The notes under the pieces were generated by a model. That model saw only the letters and a list, made by a program, of their open reading frames with translations. It ran no database searches and was not told the DNA's origin. A DNA stretch of 10,211 nucleotides from Lachnospiraceae bacterium (GTDB lineage: Bacteria > Bacillota > Clostridia > Lachnospirales > Lachnospiraceae), in the NCBI GenBank assembly GCA_024684155.1, contig JAIKXK010000186.1:1-10211 (forward strand), read 5' to 3'. Below, piece after piece: positions 1-6,306 of this stretch. The position numbers and the translations under genes were made by a program. Numbering within the stretch: position 1 is the stretch's first letter; every line of letters begins with the position of its first letter.

Positions 1-317
1 CCAGGAAAGACTCCTTTTTCTGTAACTAATAGAGGACGCTTTACTAACATTCCATCTGTGGATAGAAGCTGATACATTTCATCTTCACTCATAGATGGAA
101 TTTTTTTCGATAATCCCATCTCCCGATAAATCATTCCACTGGTATTGAAAAATCTCTTTAAAGGAAGATCACTTCTTTTATGAAGTGTACGTAGTGTCTC
201 TTCGTTGGGATGGTCTCCCTTAATATCAATTTCTTCATAAGGAATTTTATTTTCATCCAACCATTTTAGAGCTTTTTTACAAGTGCTGCATTTCGAATAA
301 CAATATACCTGATTCAT
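1..317 (-). CDS. Spx/ArsC-like thioredoxin-fold protein (C-terminus cut off by window edge)
   Basis: The frame starts at an ATG at 317 behind a good ribosome binding site (GGGAGG, 5 nt spacing) and stays open for 105 codons to the left edge. The start reads MNQVYCYSKCSTCKKALKWL: a short beta strand followed by CSTCKKA, the redox motif of the ArsC/Spx/YffB family of glutaredoxin-like arsenate reductase-related proteins. Further along, near residues 56-75, is FFNTSGMIYREMGL, and near 92-99 MLVKRPLL, both family hallmarks (the KRP segment carries the arginine used by arsenate reductases). Family members are about 115-120 residues, so only the last 10-15 are missing. It is probably a cytosolic thiol oxidoreductase. 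True arsenate reduction is not shown, because many relatives have no known substrate and no ars genes are visible. It has its own promoter and is probably unrelated to the amine operon. Confidence 0.88.
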   Translation of the reverse strand, partial: MNQVYCYSKCSTCKKALKWLDENKIPYEEIDIKGDHPNEETLRTLHKRSDLPLKRFFNTSGMIYREMGLSKKIPSMSEDEMYQLLSTDGMLVKRPLLVTEKGVFP

Positions 318-358
318 AATTACCTCCCACTTACTCTACTCTTGTCTCTAGTGATTGG

Positions 359-367
359 ATTATACCA
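359..367 (-). promoter_or_regulatory. Extended -10 promoter for the ArsC-like gene
   Basis: On the minus strand this reads TGGTATAAT: a perfect -10 hexamer with the TG extension one base upstream. It lies about 42 nt before the ATG at 317, which leaves a 5' leader of roughly 35 nt. The 17-bp-spaced -35 position (TGCTAA) is poor, as is common for extended -10 promoters. It sits between the alcohol dehydrogenase stop and the ArsC-like start, so it separates that gene from the operon upstream. I see no convincing terminator hairpin in the 64-nt gap, so some read-through from the operon is possible. Confidence 0.65.
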
Positions 368-381
368 TGTTCTGTCGCTCT

Positions 382-1539
382 TTAGCATTTTTTTAGAATT
401 TCAATAACATCCTTTTCATCCAAATGGACATAAGCTGTTTTTGAAATATTACTGGTTCGAACTGCCTCTTTTGCCATTTTGTCATACTTACTTTCATCAA
501 TTCCCACTTCAGAAAAAGTACAAGGCATTTCCAGTTTTTCAAAAAAATCTCTGACACATTGAATTCCCTTTTTTGCTGCCTTATGATCATCTCCTTCTAT
601 AATCCGAAAGACCTCTCTGGCAAATCGTGCAAATCGTGCTTTTGTATCATCATTAAGTACATATTCCATCCACGCCGGTGTTAAAATTGCAAGTCCTATT
701 CCATGGGTTAAATCATAAAATCCACTGACTACATGTTCTATGGGATGTACTGACCAGGCACCGCCTTTTCCCACCGTCAGAAGATGATTTAGCCCCACGG
801 TACTGGCCCACATCAAATTGGAACGGGCCTCATAATTATCAGGTTCTTCCATTGCAATTGGTCCATATTTTACTACTGTTTTCATAACCCCTTCACTTAA
901 AACATCTGTAATATATGCTCCGTCATTTGGTTGAAAATACTGTTCCATTACATGGGATAAAATATCCACCACTCCAGCAGCTGTTTGTTTCTTTGGCAAT
1001 GAATATAGATAGGTTGGATCACATATGGATAATCTTGGATATAACAGTGGAGTGTTAATCTCTAGCTTTTCATGAGTTTCTTCATTGGTAATAACTGCCC
1101 CACTATTCATTTCAGACCCTGTAGCACAAATGGTTAACACAACTGCAATAGGAAGGGCTTCTTTTACAAGGGAACGATCTAAGACTAAATCCCAGGGATC
1201 TCCATTGTAACAAGCTGCAGCAGCAATATGCTTTGAAGCATCAATGGTACTTCCACCTCCTACAGCAATAATAACGTCGATTCCTTTTTCCTTGCAAAGC
1301 TTTGCTCCCGCTCTTACTGTTTCCAGTTTTGGATTTGGAGTAATACCAGAAAGTTCCACCACTTCAAAATCCTTTAGCTGCTCCATTACCTCATCATATA
1401 TTCCATTTCTTTTAATACTTCCTCCACCATATACTAAAAGTACTTTTTTTCCATAAGAAGATACCTCTTCTTTTAAGCAGGAAATTTTTTCTTTTCCAAA
1501 GCGAATATCTGTCGGTATTTTAAAATCAAAATTATTCAT
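382..1539 (-). CDS. Iron-containing alcohol dehydrogenase (butanol dehydrogenase/YugJ-YqhD type)
   Basis: A 385-residue group III metal-dependent alcohol dehydrogenase, full length for the family. It would reduce an aldehyde to an alcohol, or the reverse, with NAD(P)H in the cytosol. Visible features are an N-terminal dinucleotide-binding half with GGGS at 94-97 (GGGSTIDASK) and a C-terminal metal-binding half. The ligands D192, H196, H265 and H279 have the same spacing as the known ligands of E. coli YqhD, and ATGSEMNSGAVI lies near 139-150. The start at 1539 has AGGAGG just upstream, overlapping the stop of the flavoprotein gene 9 nt away, so it belongs to that operon. In context it could reduce an aminoaldehyde or another aldehyde released by amine oxidation, or dispose of reducing power. 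The substrate cannot be read from sequence. Butanol, ethanol or lactaldehyde activity is equally possible. Confidence 0.92.
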   Translation of the reverse strand: MNNFDFKIPTDIRFGKEKISCLKEEVSSYGKKVLLVYGGGSIKRNGIYDEVMEQLKDFEVVELSGITPNPKLETVRAGAKLCKEKGIDVIIAVGGGSTIDASKHIAAAACYNGDPWDLVLDRSLVKEALPIAVVLTICATGSEMNSGAVITNEETHEKLEINTPLLYPRLSICDPTYLYSLPKKQTAAGVVDILSHVMEQYFQPNDGAYITDVLSEGVMKTVVKYGPIAMEEPDNYEARSNLMWASTVGLNHLLTVGKGGAWSVHPIEHVVSGFYDLTHGIGLAILTPAWMEYVLNDDTKARFARFAREVFRIIEGDDHKAAKKGIQCVRDFFEKLEMPCTFSEVGIDESKYDKMAKEAVRTSNISKTAYVHLDEKDVIEILKKC

Positions 1540-1548
1540 ACCTGCCTC

Positions 1549-2679
1549 CTAAATTTTTGCCTTATAACGATCATATCGAAGGTCATGTAAACTAATATCT
1601 GTCGTTCCTGTAATTATTAGTTTTGCCAACTGTTCTCCAACGGCTGGAGCAATACCAAATCCATGACCATTAAAGGCACAGGCTACAAATAAGCCAGGTA
1701 TTTCATCTACCTTTCCAAGCGCTGGAACTCCGTCACAGGAAGCATCCATCCATCCTGCCCAGGTTCTCACAATTTTTGCATCCTTTAAATCAGGAAAGTA
1801 TTTCATAATTCCTCGGCAAATACAAGGAGCTGTTTTTGAACTATTGGATACCATACCATTGTCTTTGTTATATCGTTCTAATCCGGAAGAACCGCCAAAC
1901 ACAAAAGAACCATGCTTTGTTTGATGCCCGTAAAAATCTGCTTCTGCTGTACCTAACATCTGATCAAACATATGAGGTTGTGCCTCTGTAACCAAACATT
2001 CCAGTAAGGAATTTGTCATTGGGATATCAATTCCAACAGAGGTTAGAATATCCCTGGAATCTAACCCTGCAGCTACTAAAACATTCTCTCCTTCGTAAAC
2101 AGTATTCTTTGTAATTACCTGACGAATCTTTCCTCTCATTACTCGAAGTTCCAGCACCTCTTCCCCGGAAATAAAGGTAACGCCCATTCTTCTTGCCATT
2201 TTATAATAGCCAAGTGTTGTTGTTAGGGGATTTGCATGACCATCCGTTGGACACCAGCTTGCGCAAATCACCTCATCTGATAAATAGGGATTAATCTGTC
2301 GCACCTCATCTCCATCTATCATTCGAACATCCAGTCCTGCTCCCATTGCACTGTTCGCAAGGCCGGTTAAAATTTCTCTGTGTTTTTCCGTTTTCCCCAA
2401 TCGAAGGTTTCCATCCTGATGATATTCACAATCCACCTCTAATTCTTCTGATAAAGTAGGCCATAAATTTTTAATTCCATACATAACCAAAGGTAGTTCT
2501 CTAACATCTCGTCCTGACTGTCGAACACCCCCACCATTTCTTGAGGAACCTCCATTTCCAATATGATCGCTTCCCTCGAGAACAATAACATCTTTCAATC
2601 CCTGCTTTGCCAAATAATAAGCTACGGCACAGCCAATAATTCCTCCGCCTACAATAATCACTTCTGCTTTTGTTTTCAT
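1549..2679 (-). CDS. DAO-family FAD amino acid/amine dehydrogenase, catalytic subunit (SoxB/HcnC/proline dehydrogenase beta-like)
   Basis: A 376-residue FAD-dependent oxidoreductase of the D-amino acid oxidase fold. The FAD Rossmann motif GGGIIG is at residues 11-16, followed by the acidic end of strand 2 (VIVLEG). GGSSRNGGGVRQSGR at about 43-57 and the C-terminal GHGFGIAPAVGEQ are typical of sarcosine oxidase beta and the catalytic subunits of HcnC and archaeal proline dehydrogenase. These enzymes oxidise the C-N bond of an amino acid or secondary amine and pass electrons to partner subunits. The frame extends 21 codons upstream, but the ATG at 2679 is preferred: it has AAAGGAGG 9 nt upstream and begins MKTKAEVIIVGGG, directly before the fold. 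It follows the BFD-like gene by 1 nt, which implies translational coupling and equal amounts of both subunits. The substrate is unknown; proline, pyrrolidine, sarcosine and opines are all possible. Confidence 0.9.
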   Translation of the reverse strand: MKTKAEVIIVGGGIIGCAVAYYLAKQGLKDVIVLEGSDHIGNGGSSRNGGGVRQSGRDVRELPLVMYGIKNLWPTLSEELEVDCEYHQDGNLRLGKTEKHREILTGLANSAMGAGLDVRMIDGDEVRQINPYLSDEVICASWCPTDGHANPLTTTLGYYKMARRMGVTFISGEEVLELRVMRGKIRQVITKNTVYEGENVLVAAGLDSRDILTSVGIDIPMTNSLLECLVTEAQPHMFDQMLGTAEADFYGHQTKHGSFVFGGSSGLERYNKDNGMVSNSSKTAPCICRGIMKYFPDLKDAKIVRTWAGWMDASCDGVPALGKVDEIPGLFVACAFNGHGFGIAPAVGEQLAKLIITGTTDISLHDLRYDRYKAKI

Positions 2680-2680
2680 A

Positions 2681-3010
2681 TTATTCGTCCTCCTTTGCCT
2701 CATTTGCAAATACCTGCATTTCAATAGGACGCATGGGCACACGACTTGTAGCAGGTTCTAATTCTGCAGGAGAAATTCCAAGTTCTCTTGCTACAATCGA
2801 TTTCACTAATTTCGAACAGGTCTGTCCCTGACAAAGGCCCATTCCCGTTCGAAGGTATCTTCGAATCTCTGTTAATGTCCACATACCATCATGCACCGCT
2901 TTTCGTATTTCCCCCTTTGTAATTTCCTCACAACGACAAATCAGCATATCGTCATCATCTGCAGGTACAAAAGGACCAATATCTCTTGTTCTATCATTTA
3001 TCGTATTCAT
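2681..3010 (-). CDS. BFD-like [2Fe-2S] small subunit of the flavoenzyme complex
   Basis: A 109-residue protein with the bacterioferritin-associated-ferredoxin-like [2Fe-2S] motif. The cysteine pairs are C25-x-C27 (ICRCEEITKGEI) and C60-x4-C65 (GLCQGQTC), with 32 residues between them, the usual pattern for this domain. In heterotetrameric sarcosine oxidase and related enzymes the same segment is fused to the large subunit, while in archaeal proline dehydrogenase complexes it is a small separate polypeptide. The likely role is to relay electrons between the DAO-type FAD and the other flavin. The C-terminal 30 residues (PMRPIEMQVFA) resemble the linker that follows this domain in fused relatives. 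The ATG at 3010 has AGGAGG in front. The gene starts 15 nt after the large flavoprotein and is separated from the DAO subunit by a single base. Confidence 0.88.
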   Translation of the reverse strand: MNTINDRTRDIGPFVPADDDDMLICRCEEITKGEIRKAVHDGMWTLTEIRRYLRTGMGLCQGQTCSKLVKSIVARELGISPAELEPATSRVPMRPIEMQVFANEAKEDE

Positions 3011-3025
3011 ATATTCTTCCTCCTC

Positions 3026-4603
3026 TTATACTGCCTGAAAGAAGCGAGCCTTCATGGCATATTCTTTTGGGACTTTAATGGTTAATAAACTTGTTTTATC
3101 AAAGGCTTTTACATCCCTAACCTGAATCACCTCAGCCTCACAAACCACTTTTCCATCTCTTCCTAAGCCTTTTCCCTTTGTTCCAATTTCAGGCAAAGGT
3201 AAAAATTCATAAGGAAGGGTAACAGAGGCAAAGCCATCTCCCAAATCCTCATCTACTAAAAAGATTGCCTGTCCGGAACAACTTGCCACACACATACCAC
3301 AGTTAATACATTCACTACCCTCCACAACAATTGGAAGGGAAGTAATATTAGAGCCAATGGAAATACATCCTTTTTTACATGCATCCTGACAAGGGTTACA
3401 AGGAATGTTTTGTGTGCATTCCATAACAGGATGAACTCCTACTCGATGAGTAACCCCGGGAAAACGTTCAATCTCCTCATCAGAAACAAAGCCATGCTTT
3501 AATAAATTTTTAGAAATTTCGATTCCTTCTTCTGTGGTTTCAATTGCCTTCCCTCGATTCTTAGGTGCAAACATTCCCTGGCGAAGACCATCCAGGGCAT
3601 CATCTAACTCTTTAAGCTGATGGTCCAAATCGGTTTCTTCCATGTAACCTAAGTATTCCGCAGCAACAATTCCCGCCATTCTGCCCTCAATCATGGCTGA
3701 AGATGCTTCTTCAATTCCACTTACATCTCCCGCTACAAAAACTCCTGGAAGGGAAGTTCGGCCATACTCATCACAGACAGGGACCTGGCCACCTTTTCTT
3801 GGATTATCTTCCATCTTTGCTCCTGCCATTTTCAAAAGCTGAGACATTGGAGAAAGACCAACTGCAAGACAAATAGTATCCACATCAAAGTGCTTTTCAG
3901 TCCCTGGAATAAACTGGAATCTATCGTCTACTTCTGCAATGGTAACTCCGGTTACCTCGGTTTCTCCTTCTGCCTTCACAATGGTATGAGAAAGGTAAAA
4001 AGGCACTCCCGTTCTTGCTACCTTTGCTGCATGTACTCCATATCCACCTACTCTTGGAGCTGCATCTACTAAAGCTACTACATCACATCCACATTGCATT
4101 AACTGGAAGGATACGACTAAGCCTACATTTCCAGAACCTAGCATTAAAATCTTTTTTCCTGGCTTTATTCCATGTAAGTTCATCATGGTTTGAGCTGCTC
4201 CTGCACCAATTACTCCTGGTAACGTCCACCCTTCAAAGGTCACCATATTTTCTGCTGCACCCGTAGCAATTACAATGGCATCTCCTTTAAAATGAACCAC
4301 CTCATCTCCTAGTTTCACAACTACTTCATGGTCCTGATAAAGGCCGATTACAGTTGCATTTAATACAACTTCTACCCCTTCCTTATCCGCTTCTTCTAGA
4401 AGTTGTTGTCCAATAACAAAACCTCTTACCTTTGCACGATGTTCCTTCGATCCAAAGAACTTATGAATCTGTTTGAATAACTGTCCACCAGGTTTTTCAT
4501 TTTCATCAAATACAACTACTTTCAATCCCCTCTTTGCTGCCTCCACTGCTGCAGAAAGTCCGGAAGGGCCTGCCCCAACTATAATTAAATCGTATCTTTT
4601 CAT
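3026..4603 (-). CDS. FAD/NAD(P)-dependent electron-transfer subunit with C-terminal ferredoxin domain (HcnB/SoxA/proline dehydrogenase alpha-like)
   Basis: A 525-residue pyridine-nucleotide-disulfide-reductase-type flavoprotein. The FAD motif GAGPSG is at 10-15 with PGGQ at 38-41. The second dinucleotide site GSGNVG is at 156-161, and the GD motif that contacts FAD (VFVAGDVSG) lies around 290-298. The C-terminal part carries two cysteine clusters, C-x5-C-x2-C-x3-C-x3-C at 396-413 and C-x2-C-x2-C-x3-C at 432-442. These resemble a two-cluster ferredoxin and are absent from plain HcnB. It would pass electrons from the DAO subunit to NAD(P) or to ferredoxin. Unlike SoxA it has no GcvT/aminomethyltransferase domain, so tetrahydrofolate-coupled demethylation is unlikely. 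The start at 4603 has GAAGGAG, and the gene follows the small ferredoxin-like gene by 15 nt. Confidence 0.9.
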   Translation of the reverse strand: MKRYDLIIVGAGPSGLSAAVEAAKRGLKVVVFDENEKPGGQLFKQIHKFFGSKEHRAKVRGFVIGQQLLEEADKEGVEVVLNATVIGLYQDHEVVVKLGDEVVHFKGDAIVIATGAAENMVTFEGWTLPGVIGAGAAQTMMNLHGIKPGKKILMLGSGNVGLVVSFQLMQCGCDVVALVDAAPRVGGYGVHAAKVARTGVPFYLSHTIVKAEGETEVTGVTIAEVDDRFQFIPGTEKHFDVDTICLAVGLSPMSQLLKMAGAKMEDNPRKGGQVPVCDEYGRTSLPGVFVAGDVSGIEEASSAMIEGRMAGIVAAEYLGYMEETDLDHQLKELDDALDGLRQGMFAPKNRGKAIETTEEGIEISKNLLKHGFVSDEEIERFPGVTHRVGVHPVMECTQNIPCNPCQDACKKGCISIGSNITSLPIVVEGSECINCGMCVASCSGQAIFLVDEDLGDGFASVTLPYEFLPLPEIGTKGKGLGRDGKVVCEAEVIQVRDVKAFDKTSLLTIKVPKEYAMKARFFQAV

Positions 4604-4618
4604 AACTTCTGTCTCCTT

Positions 4619-4948
4619 CTACTGCTCTTCAAAAGGTTTATCACTTACACCATATTGAGTTTTTACATCCATACCTGCTTTTAAGGGAGTAATACAGGTA
4701 CGTACATTTGGCACGCCATCCACCACCATAACGCAGTCTGTACATCTGCCAATGGCACAAAAAATACCTCTGGGTTTATGCTCTTTTTTCGTATAGCGAT
4801 GTACCATTAATCCCTGAGCCTTTAAAGCTGCCGCAATAGGTTCTCCTTCATATCCATAAACTTCTTTTCCATCAAATAAAAAAGCTACCTTTTCTCCTTT
4901 TTCCATTTCTCCCAAAATAGGATGATTCTCAATTCTACTTTCTTCCAT
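4619..4948 (-). CDS. [2Fe-2S] ferredoxin-like small subunit (HcnA/SoxA N-domain-like)
   Basis: A 109-residue protein with a plant-type-like [2Fe-2S] domain (Fer2_4 class). The cysteines are C64-x4-C69-x2-C72-x12-C85 in the stretch IFCAIGRCTDCVMVVDG. The N-terminal part (VAFLFDGKEVYGYEGEPIAAAL) is the beta-grasp strand and helix seen in HcnA and at the N-terminus of sarcosine oxidase alpha. It has no signal peptide, so it is cytosolic. It is the separate first module of the multi-subunit flavoenzyme encoded by the next three genes, and the order ferredoxin-like, FAD/NAD(P), BFD-like, DAO fits that complex. The ATG at 4948 has AAAGGAG upstream. It lies 31 nt after OCD-2, in the same operon. Confidence 0.9.
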   Translation of the reverse strand: MEESRIENHPILGEMEKGEKVAFLFDGKEVYGYEGEPIAAALKAQGLMVHRYTKKEHKPRGIFCAIGRCTDCVMVVDGVPNVRTCITPLKAGMDVKTQYGVSDKPFEEQ

Positions 4949-4979
4949 ACAAATGACTCCTTTCCAATCTATCTTTTCC

Positions 4980-6113
4980 TTAGGCCATATCTGGTTTATC
5001 CCAAAGTTTTAAGGATGTTCCAAGCCCAAGTTTTTTCGCATTCTCATAACAATACTTTCCCCACGCCACATCTTCTACTGGCATTCCCCCAACGGAAAAA
5101 ATAACTACCTGATCCTTATCATTTCGATCTTCTTTCAAGCCCTTCATAATGTCTCCTAAATCCACCATTTCATCCTCCGAAATAATTCCATCGTGAATCA
5201 TGTCTGTAAACTTTGAGCCAATAATGTTATTTGCTCCAAAGGAGGGATAAGGAAATTCCTCTGCCCAAGCTTCATATAGTGCTCGGTTATCCACCACCAA
5301 TTTACACTTTGCCATTTCCTCTGTATCCATATCAAAGCAGCTTAATCCTATGATTAACGCTCCTTTTTTCACCCACTCCAATTTCACAAAAGGGTAGGTG
5401 GATGGATCTGTGTTTCCTGAATTAGCAAAGGAAATTACATCACTGTCTCTGACCAATTCTTCTACGGAATCCACCGCCCTTATGGTTTTTATTTTGGGAT
5501 ATTTCTCTTTTGCATATAAAACAAATGCATCCAAAGATTTCTGTCCCCGTCCCTTCACTTTTATTTCTTCAATTTCAGGACAACTGGTCACAATAGCTTC
5601 TAAGGAGGTTTTTCCCATAACCCCTGGACCACAAATTCCACATACTTTTGCATCTTTTTTTGCTAAATATCTTGCTCCTACTCCTGGAATCGCTCCTGTT
5701 CGCATAGCACTTAAAATATTTGCAGACATTAATGCTAAGGGTGCTCCTGTATCTTTGTCATTTAACATTACCGTCAAAATAGATCTTGGTAGTCCTTTCC
5801 CTCTATTATTAGAATTGCTTCCATACCACTTCATTCCAGCCAAGTCAAAAGATCCTCCAATATAGGCTGGCATAGCCATAAATCTTCGATCATCTCCTTC
5901 ATCTAAGGGCATATTGGGGAATTTAGATTCTTTTGGAAAGGAAACCTGACTGCCATGGGAATTGTGATTTTCTCCTCCCATCACATAATCCCCAGCATTT
6001 AAACACCGAATCACTTCTTCCATGGTATCTATACAAGCCGGCATATCTTTTACACCGGCTTTGATCATTTCTTCTTCATTTAAAAATAAAAAATTAATTT
6101 CCGGATAACCCAT
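4980..6113 (-). CDS. Ornithine cyclodeaminase/mu-crystallin family protein (OCD-2)
   Basis: A 377-residue member of the ornithine cyclodeaminase/mu-crystallin family, whose members use NAD(P) for cyclodeamination, ketimine or imine reduction, or opine-type chemistry. Visible are MKWYGSNSNN (93-102; the lysine matches the substrate lysine of OCD), the SAMRTGA arginine segment (135-141), the Rossmann motif CGPGVMGKTS (161-170) and the C-terminal signature GGMPVEDVAWG (342-352). From memory, and not checked here, close relatives have carried the database name 'tyramine oxidase subunit B', which shows how uncertain the function is. The frame is open 34 codons further upstream, but that extension runs through the terminator hairpin. 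The ATG at 6113, with AAGGAGG 7 nt upstream and aligning with the OCD-1 start (YPEIxFLxLNEE), is the real start. It is the first gene after the attenuator-like leader and precedes the flavoenzyme genes. Confidence 0.9.
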   Translation of the reverse strand: MGYPEINFLFLNEEEMIKAGVKDMPACIDTMEEVIRCLNAGDYVMGGENHNSHGSQVSFPKESKFPNMPLDEGDDRRFMAMPAYIGGSFDLAGMKWYGSNSNNRGKGLPRSILTVMLNDKDTGAPLALMSANILSAMRTGAIPGVGARYLAKKDAKVCGICGPGVMGKTSLEAIVTSCPEIEEIKVKGRGQKSLDAFVLYAKEKYPKIKTIRAVDSVEELVRDSDVISFANSGNTDPSTYPFVKLEWVKKGALIIGLSCFDMDTEEMAKCKLVVDNRALYEAWAEEFPYPSFGANNIIGSKFTDMIHDGIISEDEMVDLGDIMKGLKEDRNDKDQVVIFSVGGMPVEDVAWGKYCYENAKKLGLGTSLKLWDKPDMA

Positions 6114-6120
6114 ATCTCTT

Positions 6121-6127
6121 CCTCCTT
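6121..6127 (-). promoter_or_regulatory. Ribosome binding site fixing the OCD-2 start
   Basis: AAGGAGG on the minus strand, 7 nt before the ATG at 6113. It lies between the terminator U-tract and the start codon. It decides against the longer upstream frame, which would have to be translated through the hairpin. Confidence 0.85.
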
Positions 6128-6132
6128 CACAA

Positions 6133-6170
6133 TAAAAAACGGAGCCAACGCTAGTTGCGTCGGCCCCGTT
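6133..6170 (-). terminator. Intrinsic terminator/attenuator hairpin just upstream of OCD-2
   Basis: On the minus strand, arm AACGGGGCCGACGC (6170-6157), loop AACTA, arm GCGTTGGCTCCGTT (6151-6138). This gives 14 consecutive pairs, two of them G-U, followed by a run of six U (6139-6134, the first two within the stem). It is a textbook Rho-independent terminator. Its end is about 20 nt before the ATG of OCD-2, and that gap is filled by the ribosome binding site. No promoter fits between hairpin and gene, so the left half of the cluster should depend on read-through. The 3' arm sequence CTCCGT can also pair with an upstream ACGGAG (6210-6205), which would be an antiterminator. Confidence 0.88.
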
Positions 6171-6186
6171 GCCTTTCGATGTAATT

Positions 6187-6215
6187 AATTTACTCCGAAA
6201 GCTACTCCGTGACAA
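6187..6215 (-). promoter_or_regulatory. Possible sigma-A promoter inside the leader
   Basis: TTGTCA (6215-6210, 5 of 6 matches to the -35 consensus), then exactly 17 nt, then TAAATT (6192-6187, 4 of 6 matches to the -10 consensus). If used, the transcript would begin only a few bases before the terminator hairpin and would still have to pass it. The match may be chance in A+T-rich sequence, and it overlaps the leader stems. Confidence 0.25.
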
Positions 6216-6263
6216 TTACTCCTCTTTACCTATTTTCTACTTATTATTGGTAGCATCTACTCC
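6191..6263 (-). repeat. Four direct copies of GGAGTA in the leader
   Basis: GGAGTA occurs on the minus strand at 6263-6258, 6222-6217, 6208-6203 and 6196-6191. The last three are 14 and 12 nt apart. Two are extended as AGGAGTA and two as CGGAGTA. Each sits at or next to a predicted stem edge. They could be repeated structural loops of an RNA element or sites for an RNA-binding protein. One copy lies within the proposed antiterminator strand. Confidence 0.6.
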
Positions 6264-6276
6264 TAAATAAGTAGAA
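6235..6276 (-). repeat. 11-bp perfect inverted repeat with inner hairpin
   Basis: Arms TTCTACTTATT and AATAAGTAGAA (6276-6266 and 6245-6235) pair perfectly around a 20-nt loop. The loop itself holds a GTAG-ATG-CTAC mini-hairpin (6260-6250). There is no U-tract, so it is not a terminator. It could be an RNA stem of the leader or a DNA operator for a dimeric regulator. Confidence 0.55.
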
Positions 6277-6306
6277 TTTAATTCTTACTTTGTCTCTATG
6301 TTTCAT
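6244..6306 (-). CDS. Possible 20-residue basic leader peptide
   Basis: An ATG one base after the aguA stop opens a 20-codon frame that ends at TAA inside the inverted repeat. The product would hold four arginines (AGA, AGA, AGG, AGA) and three lysines. Its position, in the leader of an agmatine-linked operon, suggests a translated leader peptide whose ribosome might affect RNA folding. The ribosome binding site is weak, so translation would rely on re-initiation after aguA. The terminator is about 75 nt further on, which is far for classical attenuation. It may be a chance frame. Confidence 0.2.
   Translation of the reverse strand: MKHRDKVRIKFYLFRSRCYQ

Noticed and set aside
1..317. Arsenic resistance gene arsC
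   Set aside because: The protein belongs to the wider Spx/ArsC-like family, but no ars operon context is visible, so a specific arsenate reductase call is not supported.
2680..2742. 21-residue N-terminal extension of the DAO-family flavoprotein
   Set aside because: It overlaps the end of the BFD-like gene, and the ATG at 2679 has AAAGGAGG and starts right at the FAD-binding fold.
1549..4948. Hydrogen cyanide synthase hcnABC
   Set aside because: The subunit types match, but glycine-derived cyanide production is known from pseudomonads and relatives. The extra ferredoxin tail, separate BFD subunit and OCD partner indicate another substrate.
5398..5865. 155-codon open frame on the plus strand inside OCD-2
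   Set aside because: It is antisense to a clearly conserved enzyme, has no ribosome binding site of note and resembles no known protein. The other plus-strand frames at 1244-1456, 4015-4266 and 6508-6906 are rejected for the same reason.
6114..6215. N-terminal 34-residue extension of OCD-2 starting at 6215
   Set aside because: It would be encoded by the terminator hairpin, lacks a ribosome binding site, and has no counterpart in OCD-1. The ATG at 6113 has AAGGAGG at ideal spacing.
6150..6225. yybP-ykoY manganese riboswitch (GGAGTAGC resembles its 5' consensus GGGGAGTAGC)
   Set aside because: The 3' consensus half (ACCGCCGGGC-like) is not visible and the downstream genes are not manganese or cation transporters. 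A covariance search would settle it.
6134..6240. T-box riboswitch (the leader has AAAGAGGAGTA, similar to the 5' start of many T-box leaders)
   Set aside because: Only about 60 nt separate it from the terminator, too short for stem I with a specifier loop, and no T-box sequence (GGTGGNACCGCG-like) precedes the terminator.
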